40,384 nucleotides of DNA from CAYFJO01 sp964343305 (GCA_964343305.1 CAYFJO010000048.1:1-40384); one strand, 5' to 3'. Counted from the stretch's first letter, positions 1-7,904 are shown. Program-made: numbers and translations. The notes: a model not told the origin generated them from the letters alone.

Positions 1-2
1 AT

Positions 3-506
3 GTTTGGACAGCCATTCCGCAGCCGTACGAGTCTTACAGCTACTGGATCACCAGCGGCAACAGTGCATTTCGCGTGGATGACGGAGCGATTTACGTTGA
101 CGGGCCGCTGAACTACGACGCGTATTCCTCGTACGACTTGGAAATCTCGCTGATCGATGACGACTTCTCCGGCGCCGAGCACACCTTTACCGTGACGATT
201 GACGTCACCGACGAATCGCCTGGTTCGTTCACGACGTATTTCACTGTATCGGAAAGCGCTCCCCTCGATTTTGTTGTGGGATCGATCTGGTCAAGCATTC
301 CTCAACCGTATGAATCGCACGGCTATTCAATCACGATGGGAGATAGCGCTCTGAGAGTGGAAAGCGACGGGATGATTTATGTTGATGGGCCGTTGGATTA
401 CGACAATTATTCGTCGTATGAGTTGGAGATTTGGTTAATCGATGACGACTTCTCCGGCGTCGAATATGTGTTTACCGTAACGGTCGACGTGTTGGATAGC
501 CCTTAA
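3..506 (+). CDS. Cadherin-like repeat protein, C-terminal end (5' partial)
   Basis: The reading frame is open from the left edge of the window, so the start lies outside. Two copies of a repeat are visible: the motif W-[TS]-[AS]-IPQPYES recurs at bases 6 and 288, a period of 282 bases or 94 residues. Each copy ends with a GPLDYD-type stretch, then YSSYELEI, DDDFSG and FTVT-DV, which matches the cadherin-type Ig-like fold with its acidic calcium-binding positions. Such repeats build large secreted or surface adhesion proteins in planctomycetes. The protein stops a few residues after the last repeat, with no visible membrane anchor or sorting domain. Function in adhesion or calcium binding is inferred from the family. 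Confidence 0.8.
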   Translation, partial: VWTAIPQPYESYSYWITSGNSAFRVDDGAIYVDGPLNYDAYSSYDLEISLIDDDFSGAEHTFTVTIDVTDESPGSFTTYFTVSESAPLDFVVGSIWSSIPQPYESHGYSITMGDSALRVESDGMIYVDGPLDYDNYSSYELEIWLIDDDFSGVEYVFTVTVDVLDSP

Positions 507-534
507 ATCGGCAATCGGCGGAACCAAGATTCGC

Positions 535-1146
535 CTACCAAACACCTGGCACGAGTCGCCAAACCACTCGCTCTTTGTATTGGCGGTAGTCTTCTGTTCG
601 TGTTAGCAGTCGTTCCTCGGCGAGAATTCGCACAACAATGCAGAGCAGGACGACGATCGGAATCCAAGCAAGGTTCAGCGTTGGCTTCGCCAGCCAACAT
701 CCTAAAACGAGAACGAATTCGCCCAAGTAGATCGGATGTCGAACAAGGCGATACGTTCCGCGCTCGACGGTGCTCCGCACAGCGGGAAGAATCGCAAAAC
801 ACTTGCCCAGGCTGATGAGAGACATGACAGTCACGATTGTCCCGACGACGAACAACACAACGGCTGGCGTTGGCCATAGATGGGTCGGTGGAGAAAAGTG
901 AACGACCACTATGCCGCCGACGATGGATGGCACGGCAAGCAGCATGCTGGCAATGTCGCCGGATCGAACCAATCGTTCGCGGCATACAAAAAGGGAACCC
1001 ACTATCATCGTCAAAGCGGTGATGCACAGCCGGACAGTCGACAATCGCTCTAACTCATTCGACGTGACCAGTCCAATGATCCCCAGCGCGATGAGGTTTA
1101 GTCCCAGCAGAATATTGCATACGCGCTCAGAAACGGACAACGGCAA
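535..1146 (-). CDS. Isoprenylcysteine carboxyl methyltransferase (ICMT)-family membrane protein
   Basis: A 203-residue, strongly hydrophobic protein with about five membrane segments. The diagnostic C-terminal region is present: RHPIY at residues 136-140 followed by LGE, and an AEE motif near 176-178 before a short charged tail. This is the SAM-binding signature of the ICMT/PEMT family of integral membrane methyltransferases. Bacterial members methylate unknown lipids or small molecules, so the substrate cannot be given. The first in-frame start is TTG at 1146; the frame is open further upstream without a better start. It lies 10 bases after the stop of the 40-residue microprotein at 1157-1279 and probably shares its transcript. 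Confidence 0.75.
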   Translation of the reverse strand: MPLSVSERVCNILLGLNLIALGIIGLVTSNELERLSTVRLCITALTMIVGSLFVCRERLVRSGDIASMLLAVPSIVGGIVVVHFSPPTHLWPTPAVVLFVVGTIVTVMSLISLGKCFAILPAVRSTVERGTYRLVRHPIYLGEFVLVLGCWLAKPTLNLAWIPIVVLLCIVVRILAEERLLTRTEDYRQYKERVVWRLVPGVW

Positions 1147-1156
1147 TTGGATCCAT

Positions 1157-1279
1157 TTAGTAGATGATCCAACCCCAACCTAGCGAGAGGCTAAGGACAT
1201 CAAACAGGATAATTCCACCGACAATGAGAATCGTAACAAGGATACCACCACCACCACCACCGCCTTCATCTTCGTCCAT
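1157..1279 (-). CDS. 40-residue membrane microprotein with acidic head and oligoglycine linker
   Basis: A short ORF of ATG plus 39 codons and TAA. The layout is clear: an acidic head (MDEDE), seven glycines in a row at residues 6-12 (one GGC and six GGT codons), then one hydrophobic segment rich in I, L and V, ending with a tryptophan/tyrosine-rich tail. A good Shine-Dalgarno sequence (GGAGAA) sits seven bases before the ATG, which supports real translation. The stop lies 10 bases before the start of the ICMT-like gene, suggesting an operon. No family is recognised. The oligoglycine run comes from a GGT triplet tract and may vary in length between strains. The role is unknown; a single-pass inner-membrane protein is inferred. 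Confidence 0.6.
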   Translation of the reverse strand: MDEDEGGGGGGGILVTILIVGGIILFDVLSLSLGWGWIIY

Positions 1280-1786
1280 CGTGTTTCTCCAACGTGCAAA
1301 TAATGGGAATGGAATCAAAACTTGAACATAGCCGCAGTGTGAAGAGCATCCTCCCCCTACGTTGAACGGATGATTCTAGTGGCTCGCCCGTACATGAAAA
1401 GCACAAGTCATCCTAAAACGAGTCGCAGTATTCAGGGGGTTTCCTAGATCCTTGGTAGTCGTGACGTCGTAACCAATTGCAATGATTGTGTTTATGTAGG
1501 ATGCCTACCGTAATCATGTGGGTTTTCATGCCGCAGTCTGTTGCATCTCACGACTGATTTCCGATTATTCCTCCCGAATTACCCATTGTGAGGTAGTGTT
1601 ATAACGAGGGAAAACCGGGGCCCGGCAGACAGTTTTTGCAAAATTCACTTTTTTGCAATTTTCTTGTCCGGTTTTTTCCAAAAACTTCGATGTGTTTTGT
1701 TGATGCAGCGTTCGTGGGCAGTGTGAATGCTTTTTTGGAAGGAGTCCGCCGGCGACCGTGGCCGCCTGGTGGATTGAAAAAACAAA
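1280..1786. other. Intergenic stretch, no gene recognised
   Basis: About 500 bases between the divergent microprotein gene and the RsbW-type gene. It must hold the promoters of both. An ORF on the plus strand from 1636 has no family features and runs into the ATPase gene in another frame, so it is not called. No convincing hairpin repeat or RNA gene was seen. Confidence 0.5.
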
Positions 1787-2227
1787 ATGACCACCACCGC
1801 GTTAATCATGAACAACAACGGATCACATCACCGGTACTCACTGAGTGCGCTGGACGAAATTCAGCGTATCCAGCAGGAAATATGTGATCTGATGGAGCAA
1901 AAGCAGTACTGCTCGCGCGATATCTTTTGCGTGCGGTTGGCTTTGGACGAGTCTTTGACGAATGCCATCCGGCATGGGAACCGTCATGATCCGAGCAAGG
2001 AAGTGCAGCTTGCCTATCACGTCAGCGATGACAACGTGTGGCTGGAAGTGGAAGACGAAGGCGAGGGTTTTCGCATCGAAGATGTTCCCGATCCGACAGA
2101 TCCGAAGTATGTCGACCGGCCAGGTGGTCGTGGTGTTCATTGTATCTTCAACTTCATGTGTGAAGTCGAATACAACGAGCGGGGGAACCGCATTCGGATG
2201 CGGAAATACCGCGCGAACAGAAACTAG
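1787..2227 (+). CDS. RsbW/SpoIIAB-type anti-sigma factor ATPase (HATPase_c)
   Basis: A 146-residue single-domain GHKL ATPase. The N-box is visible at residues 55-64 (E-S-L-T-N-A-I-R-H-G, with E55 and N59 as the usual Mg-ATP residues), the G1 box DEGEGF at 90-95, and the G2 box GGRGV at 113-117. This is the stand-alone anti-sigma/serine kinase family, which binds an alternative sigma factor or phosphorylates a STAS-domain antagonist. No STAS protein or cognate sigma factor lies next to it, so the partner must be encoded elsewhere. The start at 1787 is chosen for length; an ATG at 1808 is also possible. The stop codon lies inside the left arm of an inverted-repeat element. Confidence 0.85.
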   Translation: MTTTALIMNNNGSHHRYSLSALDEIQRIQQEICDLMEQKQYCSRDIFCVRLALDESLTNAIRHGNRHDPSKEVQLAYHVSDDNVWLEVEDEGEGFRIEDVPDPTDPKYVDRPGGRGVHCIFNFMCEVEYNERGNRIRMRKYRANRN

Positions 2228-2362
2228 TGAATTGCCGGGCTTGAATTCTAGGGTGCCACTGGCTCCGCCAGTGATTCGTATGAAGTACACCCATTTGAAC
2301 TCGCACTGGCAAAGCCAGTGGCACACAACCCAAAGATTTACTTTTGACAATCCACTAGTTTC
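2220..2362. repeat. Composite palindromic element (GTGCCACTGGC family) with outer inverted repeats
   Basis: Two hairpins face each other: GTGCCACTGGC-TCC-GCCAGTG at 2253-2273 and CACTGGC-AAA-GCCAGTGGCAC at 2304-2324, so the 72-base unit is itself an inverted repeat. A further 10-base pair, GAAACTAGTG at 2220-2229 and CACTAGTTTC at 2353-2362, flanks it. The outer left arm contains the stop codon of the RsbW-type gene. The same core recurs at 4272-4349 and 37012-37040. It looks like a non-autonomous, REP- or MITE-like intergenic repeat and may also act as a terminator. Confidence 0.75.
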
Positions 2363-2405
2363 AGCAATTCGAAACGAGGAAGTTACTTCGTGGGCGACAA
2401 AAGAG

Positions 2406-2439
2406 AACAAGCCAGCGAAACTGATTCCGCTGGCTTGTT
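2406..2439 (-). terminator. Rho-independent terminator of the Xre-like gene
   Basis: A 12-base perfect stem (AACAAGCCAGCG / CGCTGGCTTGTT) with a 10-base loop. Read on the minus strand it is followed by CTCTTTTGTC, a short T-rich tract. It lies 75 bases after the stop of the gene at 2514-3065, in the right orientation. Confidence 0.65.
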
Positions 2440-2513
2440 GCTCGCTCGGTACTCTGAAAAAACATTGATCACTTTGGTTGTGACCACAGCGGCTCGCTGG
2501 CTCGGTCTCCTCT

Positions 2514-3065
2514 TTACCAATCTGGATTGCCGGCAGCTTGGCCGAGATACTGTTCCGAAATCGGATTCTCGGCGATTGCTCCACATTCATCCAGACTGCG
2601 TCGTTGACCAACCGTGTGCCACGGTGTGACTTCCGCCAACTCGGGCATGATCTCGGTCAATTGCTCGACCAACATCTGGGCCATGCGTTGCACGGGAGTT
2701 TCCGTGGCACGGTCCTGTATTGCCTTCGCGGTTTTCATCAGCCGCAACATGCGGGCTCGCTCCATGACCGGGCTCGAGAGTGGAGTGCCTGGATCGACCA
2801 ACAGGTCGGTCAACGGCACTTCCAACGCCTCTTGCCAATCGTACAGTTCGCTCAGGCTCAGGTCAGATGATTCCTGATCCTGGGTGCGAACCGTGGCCAT
2901 GTCTTTTCCCAATCGCCGCGCGGCACTGCGCAACGATACACTCTGCTGCTTTCGCACCGTCTTGATGCGATGCAGCGATCTCTTCTTGCTACCTTTTTTT
3001 GACGTCTTGGATTCCGCCGGGGAAACGGACTGGACGCCGACAACGCGAAGACTAGTCGTTGTCAT
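2514..3065 (-). CDS. Xre-like helix-turn-helix protein, conserved unknown
   Basis: A 183-residue protein. The N-terminus is basic (KTSKKGSKKRS). The middle, roughly residues 40-95, reads like a Cro/C1-type helix-turn-helix: SLRSAARRLGKDMATVR, then LSLSELYDWQEALEV and PLTDLL, the pattern of the Xre family where helix 5 precedes a hydrophobic LL pair. The C-terminal half is helical and rich in methionine and arginine. DNA binding is inferred. The start at 3065 is chosen because GGGAGG lies about eight bases upstream; a GTG at 3084-3086 would sit across that ribosome site. A terminator follows. No function beyond probable regulation can be given. Confidence 0.65.
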   Translation of the reverse strand: MTTTSLRVVGVQSVSPAESKTSKKGSKKRSLHRIKTVRKQQSVSLRSAARRLGKDMATVRTQDQESSDLSLSELYDWQEALEVPLTDLLVDPGTPLSSPVMERARMLRLMKTAKAIQDRATETPVQRMAQMLVEQLTEIMPELAEVTPWHTVGQRRSLDECGAIAENPISEQYLGQAAGNPDW

Positions 3066-3383
3066 AACAACACCCTCCCTGCCCACCTAGAATCGGCAGG
3101 CATAAAGAAAAGAAAAGACAGTATCGAAGGTCGAACCTATACATGGGGGCTCACCTACTACTGCATGCTTAAAAACAAGTGAAAGGGATACAACGAAAAA
3201 ACGATAAGACCAACTGGGACCAAAGGGGCTTACGAATTGCCCTTCAAGGCTTAATTGGAAAAATTAATATAACCCGAACAGGTGACGCAACAAACCCTGC
3301 AAGGCAGTGGCGGGCATTCCCCCCAAATGGAACGGCTGTGTGGCACAAGCTGAGTTAGGGGGATTTCTTATGAAACACCGAGT
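3066..3383. other. Intergenic stretch, no gene recognised
   Basis: About 320 bases between two minus-strand genes, carrying the promoter region of the Xre-like gene and the 3' end of the glycosyltransferase-like gene. The composition is A-rich at 3160-3270. No ORF with a ribosome site, strong hairpin or RNA gene was seen. Confidence 0.45.
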
Positions 3384-4085
3384 TTAGTGTGTTTTTGCCT
3401 GTCTTTGGGTCAATTGTTCCAGACGCCGTAGAATGTTTGGCGCGTCGGTGCCGAACCGGCCATCATCGGAGCGCGATACCGTCTTAACCTGGATGTGTGT
3501 GTCTGGAGAGATCACGTCGCTCAGATGTAGAACCGCTTGGCGTCGAATCATCTGGATGCCCCCAGCGGCTGGCGAATCGTCGTTGTGCTGCAACTGAGTT
3601 CCCCATTCCATCACGCGATGGATCGAACCCGAGTTCAATGGACGCCGATTTTCGGCACGGGCCATCACCACGTGCGGATCGTCGCGCAGTTGCCACAGTC
3701 GATGCAGATCCGACGAACCACATCCCGGTGTATCCAGAACGAAAATCACGTCAAACTGCGAACGTTGAATGCCGCTCCGGACCGCCACGCCCTTGCCCAT
3801 GTGTTTCAACAGATTGATCGACCGCACCTGAGGATACTGTCGCGACAACTGAATCGCCACATCTTCCGTGTTGTCGCTTGAGCCGTCGTCCACGATGAGG
3901 ATTTCAAAATCACCTGCTAATTCGGGCAGCTCATCAAGCAAGTCGTGCACTTGGCGCGAGAGTGTGGCTTGAGCGTTGTAGACCGGGAGAACAACACTGA
4001 GAGAATCGTTCAAAACGAACTCCTTCTGACTTTTCTGACGACGGATATCTTTCCATTCATCGGTCAACACACTCAACGGTCTCAA
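3384..4085 (-). CDS. Family 2 glycosyltransferase-like protein lacking the DxD motif
   Basis: A 233-residue soluble GT-A fold protein. The nucleotide-sugar binding strand is clear: SVVLPVYNA at about 30-38 and ILIVDDGSSDNT at 62-73, followed by NLLKHMGKGVAVRSGI near 91-106, typical of DPM1-like family 2 enzymes. Where active members have a DxD metal site, this protein reads VLDTPG at residues 116-121, so the second aspartate is missing. The acceptor-side segment is short and there is no membrane anchor. It may be a catalytically altered or inactive member. The only in-frame starts are TTG at 4085 or GTG at 4070, with no strong Shine-Dalgarno site, so the start is uncertain. Confidence 0.75.
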   Translation of the reverse strand: MRPLSVLTDEWKDIRRQKSQKEFVLNDSLSVVLPVYNAQATLSRQVHDLLDELPELAGDFEILIVDDGSSDNTEDVAIQLSRQYPQVRSINLLKHMGKGVAVRSGIQRSQFDVIFVLDTPGCGSSDLHRLWQLRDDPHVVMARAENRRPLNSGSIHRVMEWGTQLQHNDDSPAAGGIQMIRRQAVLHLSDVISPDTHIQVKTVSRSDDGRFGTDAPNILRRLEQLTQRQAKTH

Positions 4086-4249
4086 GCAGTGTGCCGCAAC
4101 GGATTGTTACGCGTACGATTCCGCAAGCACCGATCGTTCGGCATGCAGAGTTCGCAGCGGCGAGACCCTGGTCTTTCGTCGCGGTCAAACCTTTTGTGTC
4201 GATTGTGCGGGCACTTGTGATGGCGTGCATTTTGCTATACTGGTGCCTT

Positions 4250-4365
4250 GTCAACATTGAATGTTGGAGTTGTGTGCCACTGGCTCTGCCAGTGCAAGTT
4301 GAGCTTGGTCTTTTTGCTTCCGCCACGCTGGTGGAGCCAGTGGCACGCCAAGATCCATCGTTGAC
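4250..4365. repeat. Second copy of the GTGCCACTGGC composite palindromic element
   Basis: The core at 4272-4349 has the same design as the copy at 2253-2324: GTGTGCCACTGGC-TCT-GCCAGTG on the left and a GGTGGAGCCAGTGGCAC arm on the right, with a different spacer between. A weak outer pair, GTCAAC at 4250-4255 and GTTGAC at 4360-4365, flanks it. It occupies most of the gap between the glycosyltransferase-like gene and the RidA gene; nothing else was recognised in 4086-4424. Confidence 0.65.
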
Positions 4366-4424
4366 GAAGCATTAGGCGGCGGAACGACCAACGAATCACA
4401 AGCCAAACATTTGGAGAGACTACC

Positions 4425-4886
4425 ATGAGTGCGGATGCTCGGATTAATGAATTGGGATTGGAACTTCCACCTGCGCCGAAGCCTCAAGGCGTGTACAAGC
4501 CGGCGGTTCGATCGGGAAACATGCTCTACGTTTCGGGACACGGTCCGCTGAAATCGGACGGCACGATGCATGAAGGCCGCGTGGGTAGCGAAGTCGATCA
4601 GCAGGCTGGTTATGACGCGGCGCGACAAACGGGCTTGGCGATCCTGGCAACACTACGCGAGAATCTTGGCAGTTTGGATCGCGTGAAGCGGGTCGTCAAA
4701 GTCTTGGGCATGGTCAACGCGGCCGCCGATTTCAAAACGCATCCGGCGGTCATCAACGGCTGTAGTGAGTTGTTTGGCGAAGTGTTTGGAGAAGAAAACG
4801 GCATCGGGGCTCGAAGTGCCGTCGGGATGGGTTCCTTGCCGGGAAACATCTCGGTAGAGATTGAAGCGATCTTTGAAGTGGAGTAA
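4425..4886 (+). CDS. RidA/YjgF family protein (probable enamine/imine deaminase)
   Basis: A 153-residue protein of the RidA (YjgF/UK114) family. Members form trimers and hydrolyse reactive enamine/imine intermediates from PLP enzymes, protecting metabolism from 2-aminoacrylate. The family signature is at the C-terminus: GARSAVGMGSLPGN at about 128-141, with R130 matching the conserved arginine that binds the carboxylate, and VEIEAIFEV as the last strand. The N-terminal stretch LYVSGHGPL at 34-42 matches the first strand pair. The length is longer than the usual 125-130 residues because of an N-terminal extension and an insert near 45-60. A Shine-Dalgarno GGAGAG lies upstream of the ATG. Substrate subgroup is not certain. 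Confidence 0.9.
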   Translation: MSADARINELGLELPPAPKPQGVYKPAVRSGNMLYVSGHGPLKSDGTMHEGRVGSEVDQQAGYDAARQTGLAILATLRENLGSLDRVKRVVKVLGMVNAAADFKTHPAVINGCSELFGEVFGEENGIGARSAVGMGSLPGNISVEIEAIFEVE

Positions 4887-4891
4887 TGACG

Positions 4892-4913
4892 GTAGGACGG
4901 ATTGGCAATCCGT
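4892..4913. repeat. GTAGGACGGATT-family palindromic repeat
   Basis: GTAGGACGGATT-GG-CAATCCGT: a short hairpin between two convergent genes (RidA and the SGNH hydrolase). The same family occurs at 17543-17593 and 35235-35253. It probably doubles as a bidirectional terminator. Confidence 0.65.
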
Positions 4914-4917
4914 GGTT

Positions 4918-6045
4918 TCATGGCTCTTGGGAGTTTGCTTCTTCGGCATTCAAGAACTTGGCCAATTCATCGGCCACAAGTTGGTGGCCTGCTTCGTTCC
5001 AGTGTACATCTTGGGGGATGAAATATCGATCGTAAACTTGCCTGGGTCCCCTGAACGAATCGTTGATGAAAGCAGGAAACAGGTTCACAAATGGGATATT
5101 CCGCTGGACACAAAATTTCTGCCAGTGCTTGACCTGGATGCTGTCGCGGTCGCTGGCGAAGATTTGATACGGCGACGGATAGACGCCGATGCGAACGTCA
5201 ATCTGGTGTTTGCCGCACAGATCGATCAGTTGGTCCATATTCTCGACCGCCAAGTCCAACCCACGCCGTCCCCAATCTTCAAATGTCGCGCGATGGATCG
5301 TCCAGCTAAATCGTTCTACCTTGTCCAGTTTTTGGGGCAGTTCCGCGCTGTTGATCCAAACATCGAAGTCTGCGGTGTTTTCCACTTCGAATCGATTGGA
5401 AATCCGCCGCCGGGGATCGAGCCAGCGGGCGGCAGTGTGATAGAGAAACGACCGTCGAAAAAGAACTCCATCAGCGCGCGATTGCAGCGAAAACTGCTGA
5501 CGCCCCTCGAACGACTCATAAAATGTTTCGTCTTGGATGTCAGAAATGTCGATCATCACCAGTAATTCGTCGAACTCGAGTTGTCGCTGTTCGATGAGGT
5601 GCTTGGATTTCAAATAGTACAGCTTGGGGCTGTAGCTAACTGCCGCGGCATTCAACAGCTCGACGTCATCGCCAAGTGCCTTGGAGAGACACCCGCAAAA
5701 CGAATCTTCAAACGAGACGCCCAGTCCCTCGGTGAATGAATCGCCGATCACAAGCAACCGATGCCGGTCCGCTTGGCCAGCGACCGTTCGACGGGACTGG
5801 TCGCGCAGACCAAGCGAATTCGTTGCCATTTGATAGCGACGGTCGGCCCAAACTGTCTCGGTCTCGACGTTGGCAAGAAACCCGTGGTGAAAATAGGGAT
5901 GGCGGCAACGAAAATTCGATTGGCTGACCGAAATCGTCAGCGCGCCGACGACCAAGTCAATCGCAAGAATCACGAGCAGCACCACGAGCACAAACAGCGC
6001 GACAACTCGCCTGCGCATCTTCCTCGGTTTGGCTTCATCGCTCAC
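4918..6045 (-). CDS. Membrane-anchored SGNH/GDSL-family hydrolase
   Basis: A 375-residue protein. The N-terminus has a basic stretch (KPRKMRRR) and then one membrane segment at about residues 14-38, so the rest is probably exported and anchored. Block I of the SGNH family is GDSFTEG at 101-107, with S103 as nucleophile; the C-terminal block is DVHWNEAGH at 346-354, with D346 and H348 as the catalytic pair. This D-x-HWN form is closer to the AlgX/acyltransferase-like branch than to classic GDSL lipases. It likely acts on O-acyl groups of a surface polysaccharide or other ester. No adjacent pathway gene fixes the substrate. Confidence 0.8.
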   Translation of the reverse strand: MSDEAKPRKMRRRVVALFVLVVLLVILAIDLVVGALTISVSQSNFRCRHPYFHHGFLANVETETVWADRRYQMATNSLGLRDQSRRTVAGQADRHRLLVIGDSFTEGLGVSFEDSFCGCLSKALGDDVELLNAAAVSYSPKLYYLKSKHLIEQRQLEFDELLVMIDISDIQDETFYESFEGRQQFSLQSRADGVLFRRSFLYHTAARWLDPRRRISNRFEVENTADFDVWINSAELPQKLDKVERFSWTIHRATFEDWGRRGLDLAVENMDQLIDLCGKHQIDVRIGVYPSPYQIFASDRDSIQVKHWQKFCVQRNIPFVNLFPAFINDSFRGPRQVYDRYFIPQDVHWNEAGHQLVADELAKFLNAEEANSQEP

Positions 6046-6106
6046 GCCAATTATCTCGTAGCACTATCCGTCGATGTTCGTTTTGATCCACGTTCGCTGA
6101 CATGCA

Positions 6107-6218
6107 AGGCGAGCAGATGAGTTCGTCCCAAATGTAGAACAATTGTCCCCAATTGTTCCGAAACAGTTGGGACAACTGTTCTACAATCGGCTGGCAAATT
6201 CTCATCTGCCGCTCGCCT
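6107..6218. repeat. Nested palindromic element between minus-strand genes
   Basis: Two nested inverted repeats. The inner arms, TGTAGAACAATTGTCC and GGACAACTGTTCTACA, lie at 6133-6186 and each has its own small internal palindrome. The outer arms are AGGCGAGCAGATGAG at 6107-6121 and CTCATCTGCCGCTCGCCT at 6201-6218. The total span is about 112 bases and could fold into a long cruciform. It lies downstream of the deacylase gene, so it may end that transcript. Confidence 0.65.
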
Positions 6219-6281
6219 AAACATAGCCAACATTCCTACCCCTTCCTACCAACCAACGGAATTGATGAGGCAGATTCCACG

Positions 6282-7904
6282 TCATCTTGAGCTTGCCTCA
6301 GGCTTCGATTCGCATTCATGCCGAAGTGCGCGACCTGCCAAAGCGCCAGTGACTTTTCCTTCTGCGATGGCCGGTGTTCCATTGACGAAGACGTAGTGCA
6401 TACCTTGACTGTACGCGTGTGGGGCTTCGAAAGTGGCGGTATCAATTAACTCGGATTCGCGCCACACAACAATGTCCGCGGCATAACCGGCTTTCAAATA
6501 ACCGCGATCTTTCATCCCTAAAATGTCCGCGGGTAGGCCCGTGGCGCTACGAATGGCTTGACTGAGCGGGACGGCTTTCTCACGCACTGAATAGTAGCCG
6601 ATCTTTCGAGGAAACGTGCCGTAGTTGCGCGGATGAGGAATCGTGCTACTGGGAATCTTGGCAGAGCCATCAGACGCGGTTGCAACCCATGGCTGGGTCA
6701 TCACAAAACGGACATCCTCTTCGTTGATGCTGTGATTGACGATCGAAGCTCCGCCAGCGCGTTCGATGTGAAGAACAAAATCAAAAGGCTCCATGCCCTC
6801 GGCCTTTGCCAAGTCGTCCAATCGTTGGCCCGCCCAATCGGGGTGTGGCGCGTGGTTGGCGATTTGAATGCGATGGCCATTGTCGGTCAGGACGAGTTTC
6901 TGGCGAATGGCTTCCCGAATTCTCTTACCTTCGTCGGAGTCGCTGGCCAGACGAGCGAGCGTGGCTTCTCGTCCGCCGGCTCTGGCCCAAGCGGGAATCA
7001 TCGTCGCCGACAAAGACGTGCTGGACGCGGTGTAGGGATATTGGTCGGCGGTGATGGTCTGGCCAGCCGCGCGTTGCTTGTTGATCGCTTCAATAGCGGT
7101 TCGCACGATGCCCCACGAATCTTTTCCGGACGATTTGAAGTGGGAAATGTGAACGGGCAAATCCGCGCGGCGCCCGATCTCCAGCGCCTCGTCGACGGAG
7201 TCCAGCAAATTCGTTCCCTCGCCCCGAATGTGACTTGCATAGATACCGCGGTGCTTGGAAACGACCTTGGCGATCTCGATCAGTTCGTTTGTGTTGGCAT
7301 AGCTGCTTGGGACGTAGATCAATCCCGTAGACATGCCCCACGCTCCGTCGGACATGGCTTTGTCGGCCAGTTTCCGCATCTTGGCCAACTCGTCGGGCGC
7401 GGCATCGCGTCGCTCAGTTCCCATGACTTCGCGCCGCAGGTTACCTTGTGGCAGTAGATGGACAACATTGACACCCGCGCCAAGCGTGTCGATCCTGCCA
7501 TAGAACTGGCCTACATCAATCGGACCGCTTCCACAGTTGCCCGTGAGGATCGTCGTGCAGCCTTGTGTCAGGAAATTGACGACCGCCCGGGTTTTCTCCC
7601 GCAACACGGGGCCATCGCTGTGATTGTGCAGATCAATGAAACCCGGGCTAACGATAAACCCACTGCAATCGATCACCTGTTTGACTTTGCCAAGTCGAAT
7701 TCTGCCGACCGCTTCAATGCGATCGCCAACAATGGCAATGTCGCCAACTTGTGCTGGTTCCCCATTGCCGATATGAAGTGTGCCGCCTGATAACAAGACG
7801 TCGGCGTCGATTGTTTTCTGTGTCTGGGCATTGGTCGTCGTTTGTGTGGCGAGCGAGAGGAAGAATCCCAAACACGCAAACTTCCAAAAGCCTGATTTTA
7901 GCAT
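6282..7904 (-). CDS. N-acyl-D-amino-acid deacylase (amidohydrolase family), exported
   Basis: A 540-residue metal-dependent amidohydrolase of the D-aminoacylase family, which hydrolyses N-acyl-D-amino acids, possibly from cell-wall debris. Counting from the start at 7904, the N-terminal segment (LGFFLSLATQ and an A-Q cleavage-like site) is a signal peptide. Metal ligands are in DLHNHSD at 91-97; GNCG with C124 is the family cysteine; further histidines are in ASHIRGEG (H225) and HISHF (H252, H255); ATASDGS near the C-terminal third gives the catalytic aspartate. An upstream ATG at 7931 is possible, but AAGGCG just before the 7904 ATG and the signal-peptide fit favour 7904. It lies downstream of the DUF1501 gene on the same strand with a 77-base gap. 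Confidence 0.88.
   Translation of the reverse strand: MLKSGFWKFACLGFFLSLATQTTTNAQTQKTIDADVLLSGGTLHIGNGEPAQVGDIAIVGDRIEAVGRIRLGKVKQVIDCSGFIVSPGFIDLHNHSDGPVLREKTRAVVNFLTQGCTTILTGNCGSGPIDVGQFYGRIDTLGAGVNVVHLLPQGNLRREVMGTERRDAAPDELAKMRKLADKAMSDGAWGMSTGLIYVPSSYANTNELIEIAKVVSKHRGIYASHIRGEGTNLLDSVDEALEIGRRADLPVHISHFKSSGKDSWGIVRTAIEAINKQRAAGQTITADQYPYTASSTSLSATMIPAWARAGGREATLARLASDSDEGKRIREAIRQKLVLTDNGHRIQIANHAPHPDWAGQRLDDLAKAEGMEPFDFVLHIERAGGASIVNHSINEEDVRFVMTQPWVATASDGSAKIPSSTIPHPRNYGTFPRKIGYYSVREKAVPLSQAIRSATGLPADILGMKDRGYLKAGYAADIVVWRESELIDTATFEAPHAYSQGMHYVFVNGTPAIAEGKVTGALAGRALRHECESKPEASSR

Noticed and set aside
1636..1887. Plus-strand ORF upstream of the RsbW-type gene
   Set aside because: No ribosome site or family motif, and its end overlaps the ATPase gene in another frame.
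1838..2611. Long minus-strand ORF opposite the RsbW-type gene
   Set aside because: It crosses the palindromic repeat and mirrors a gene with clear ATPase motifs.
6633..7457. Long plus-strand ORF opposite the deacylase gene
   Set aside because: It is a mirror frame of a clearly recognised gene and has no family motifs or ribosome site.
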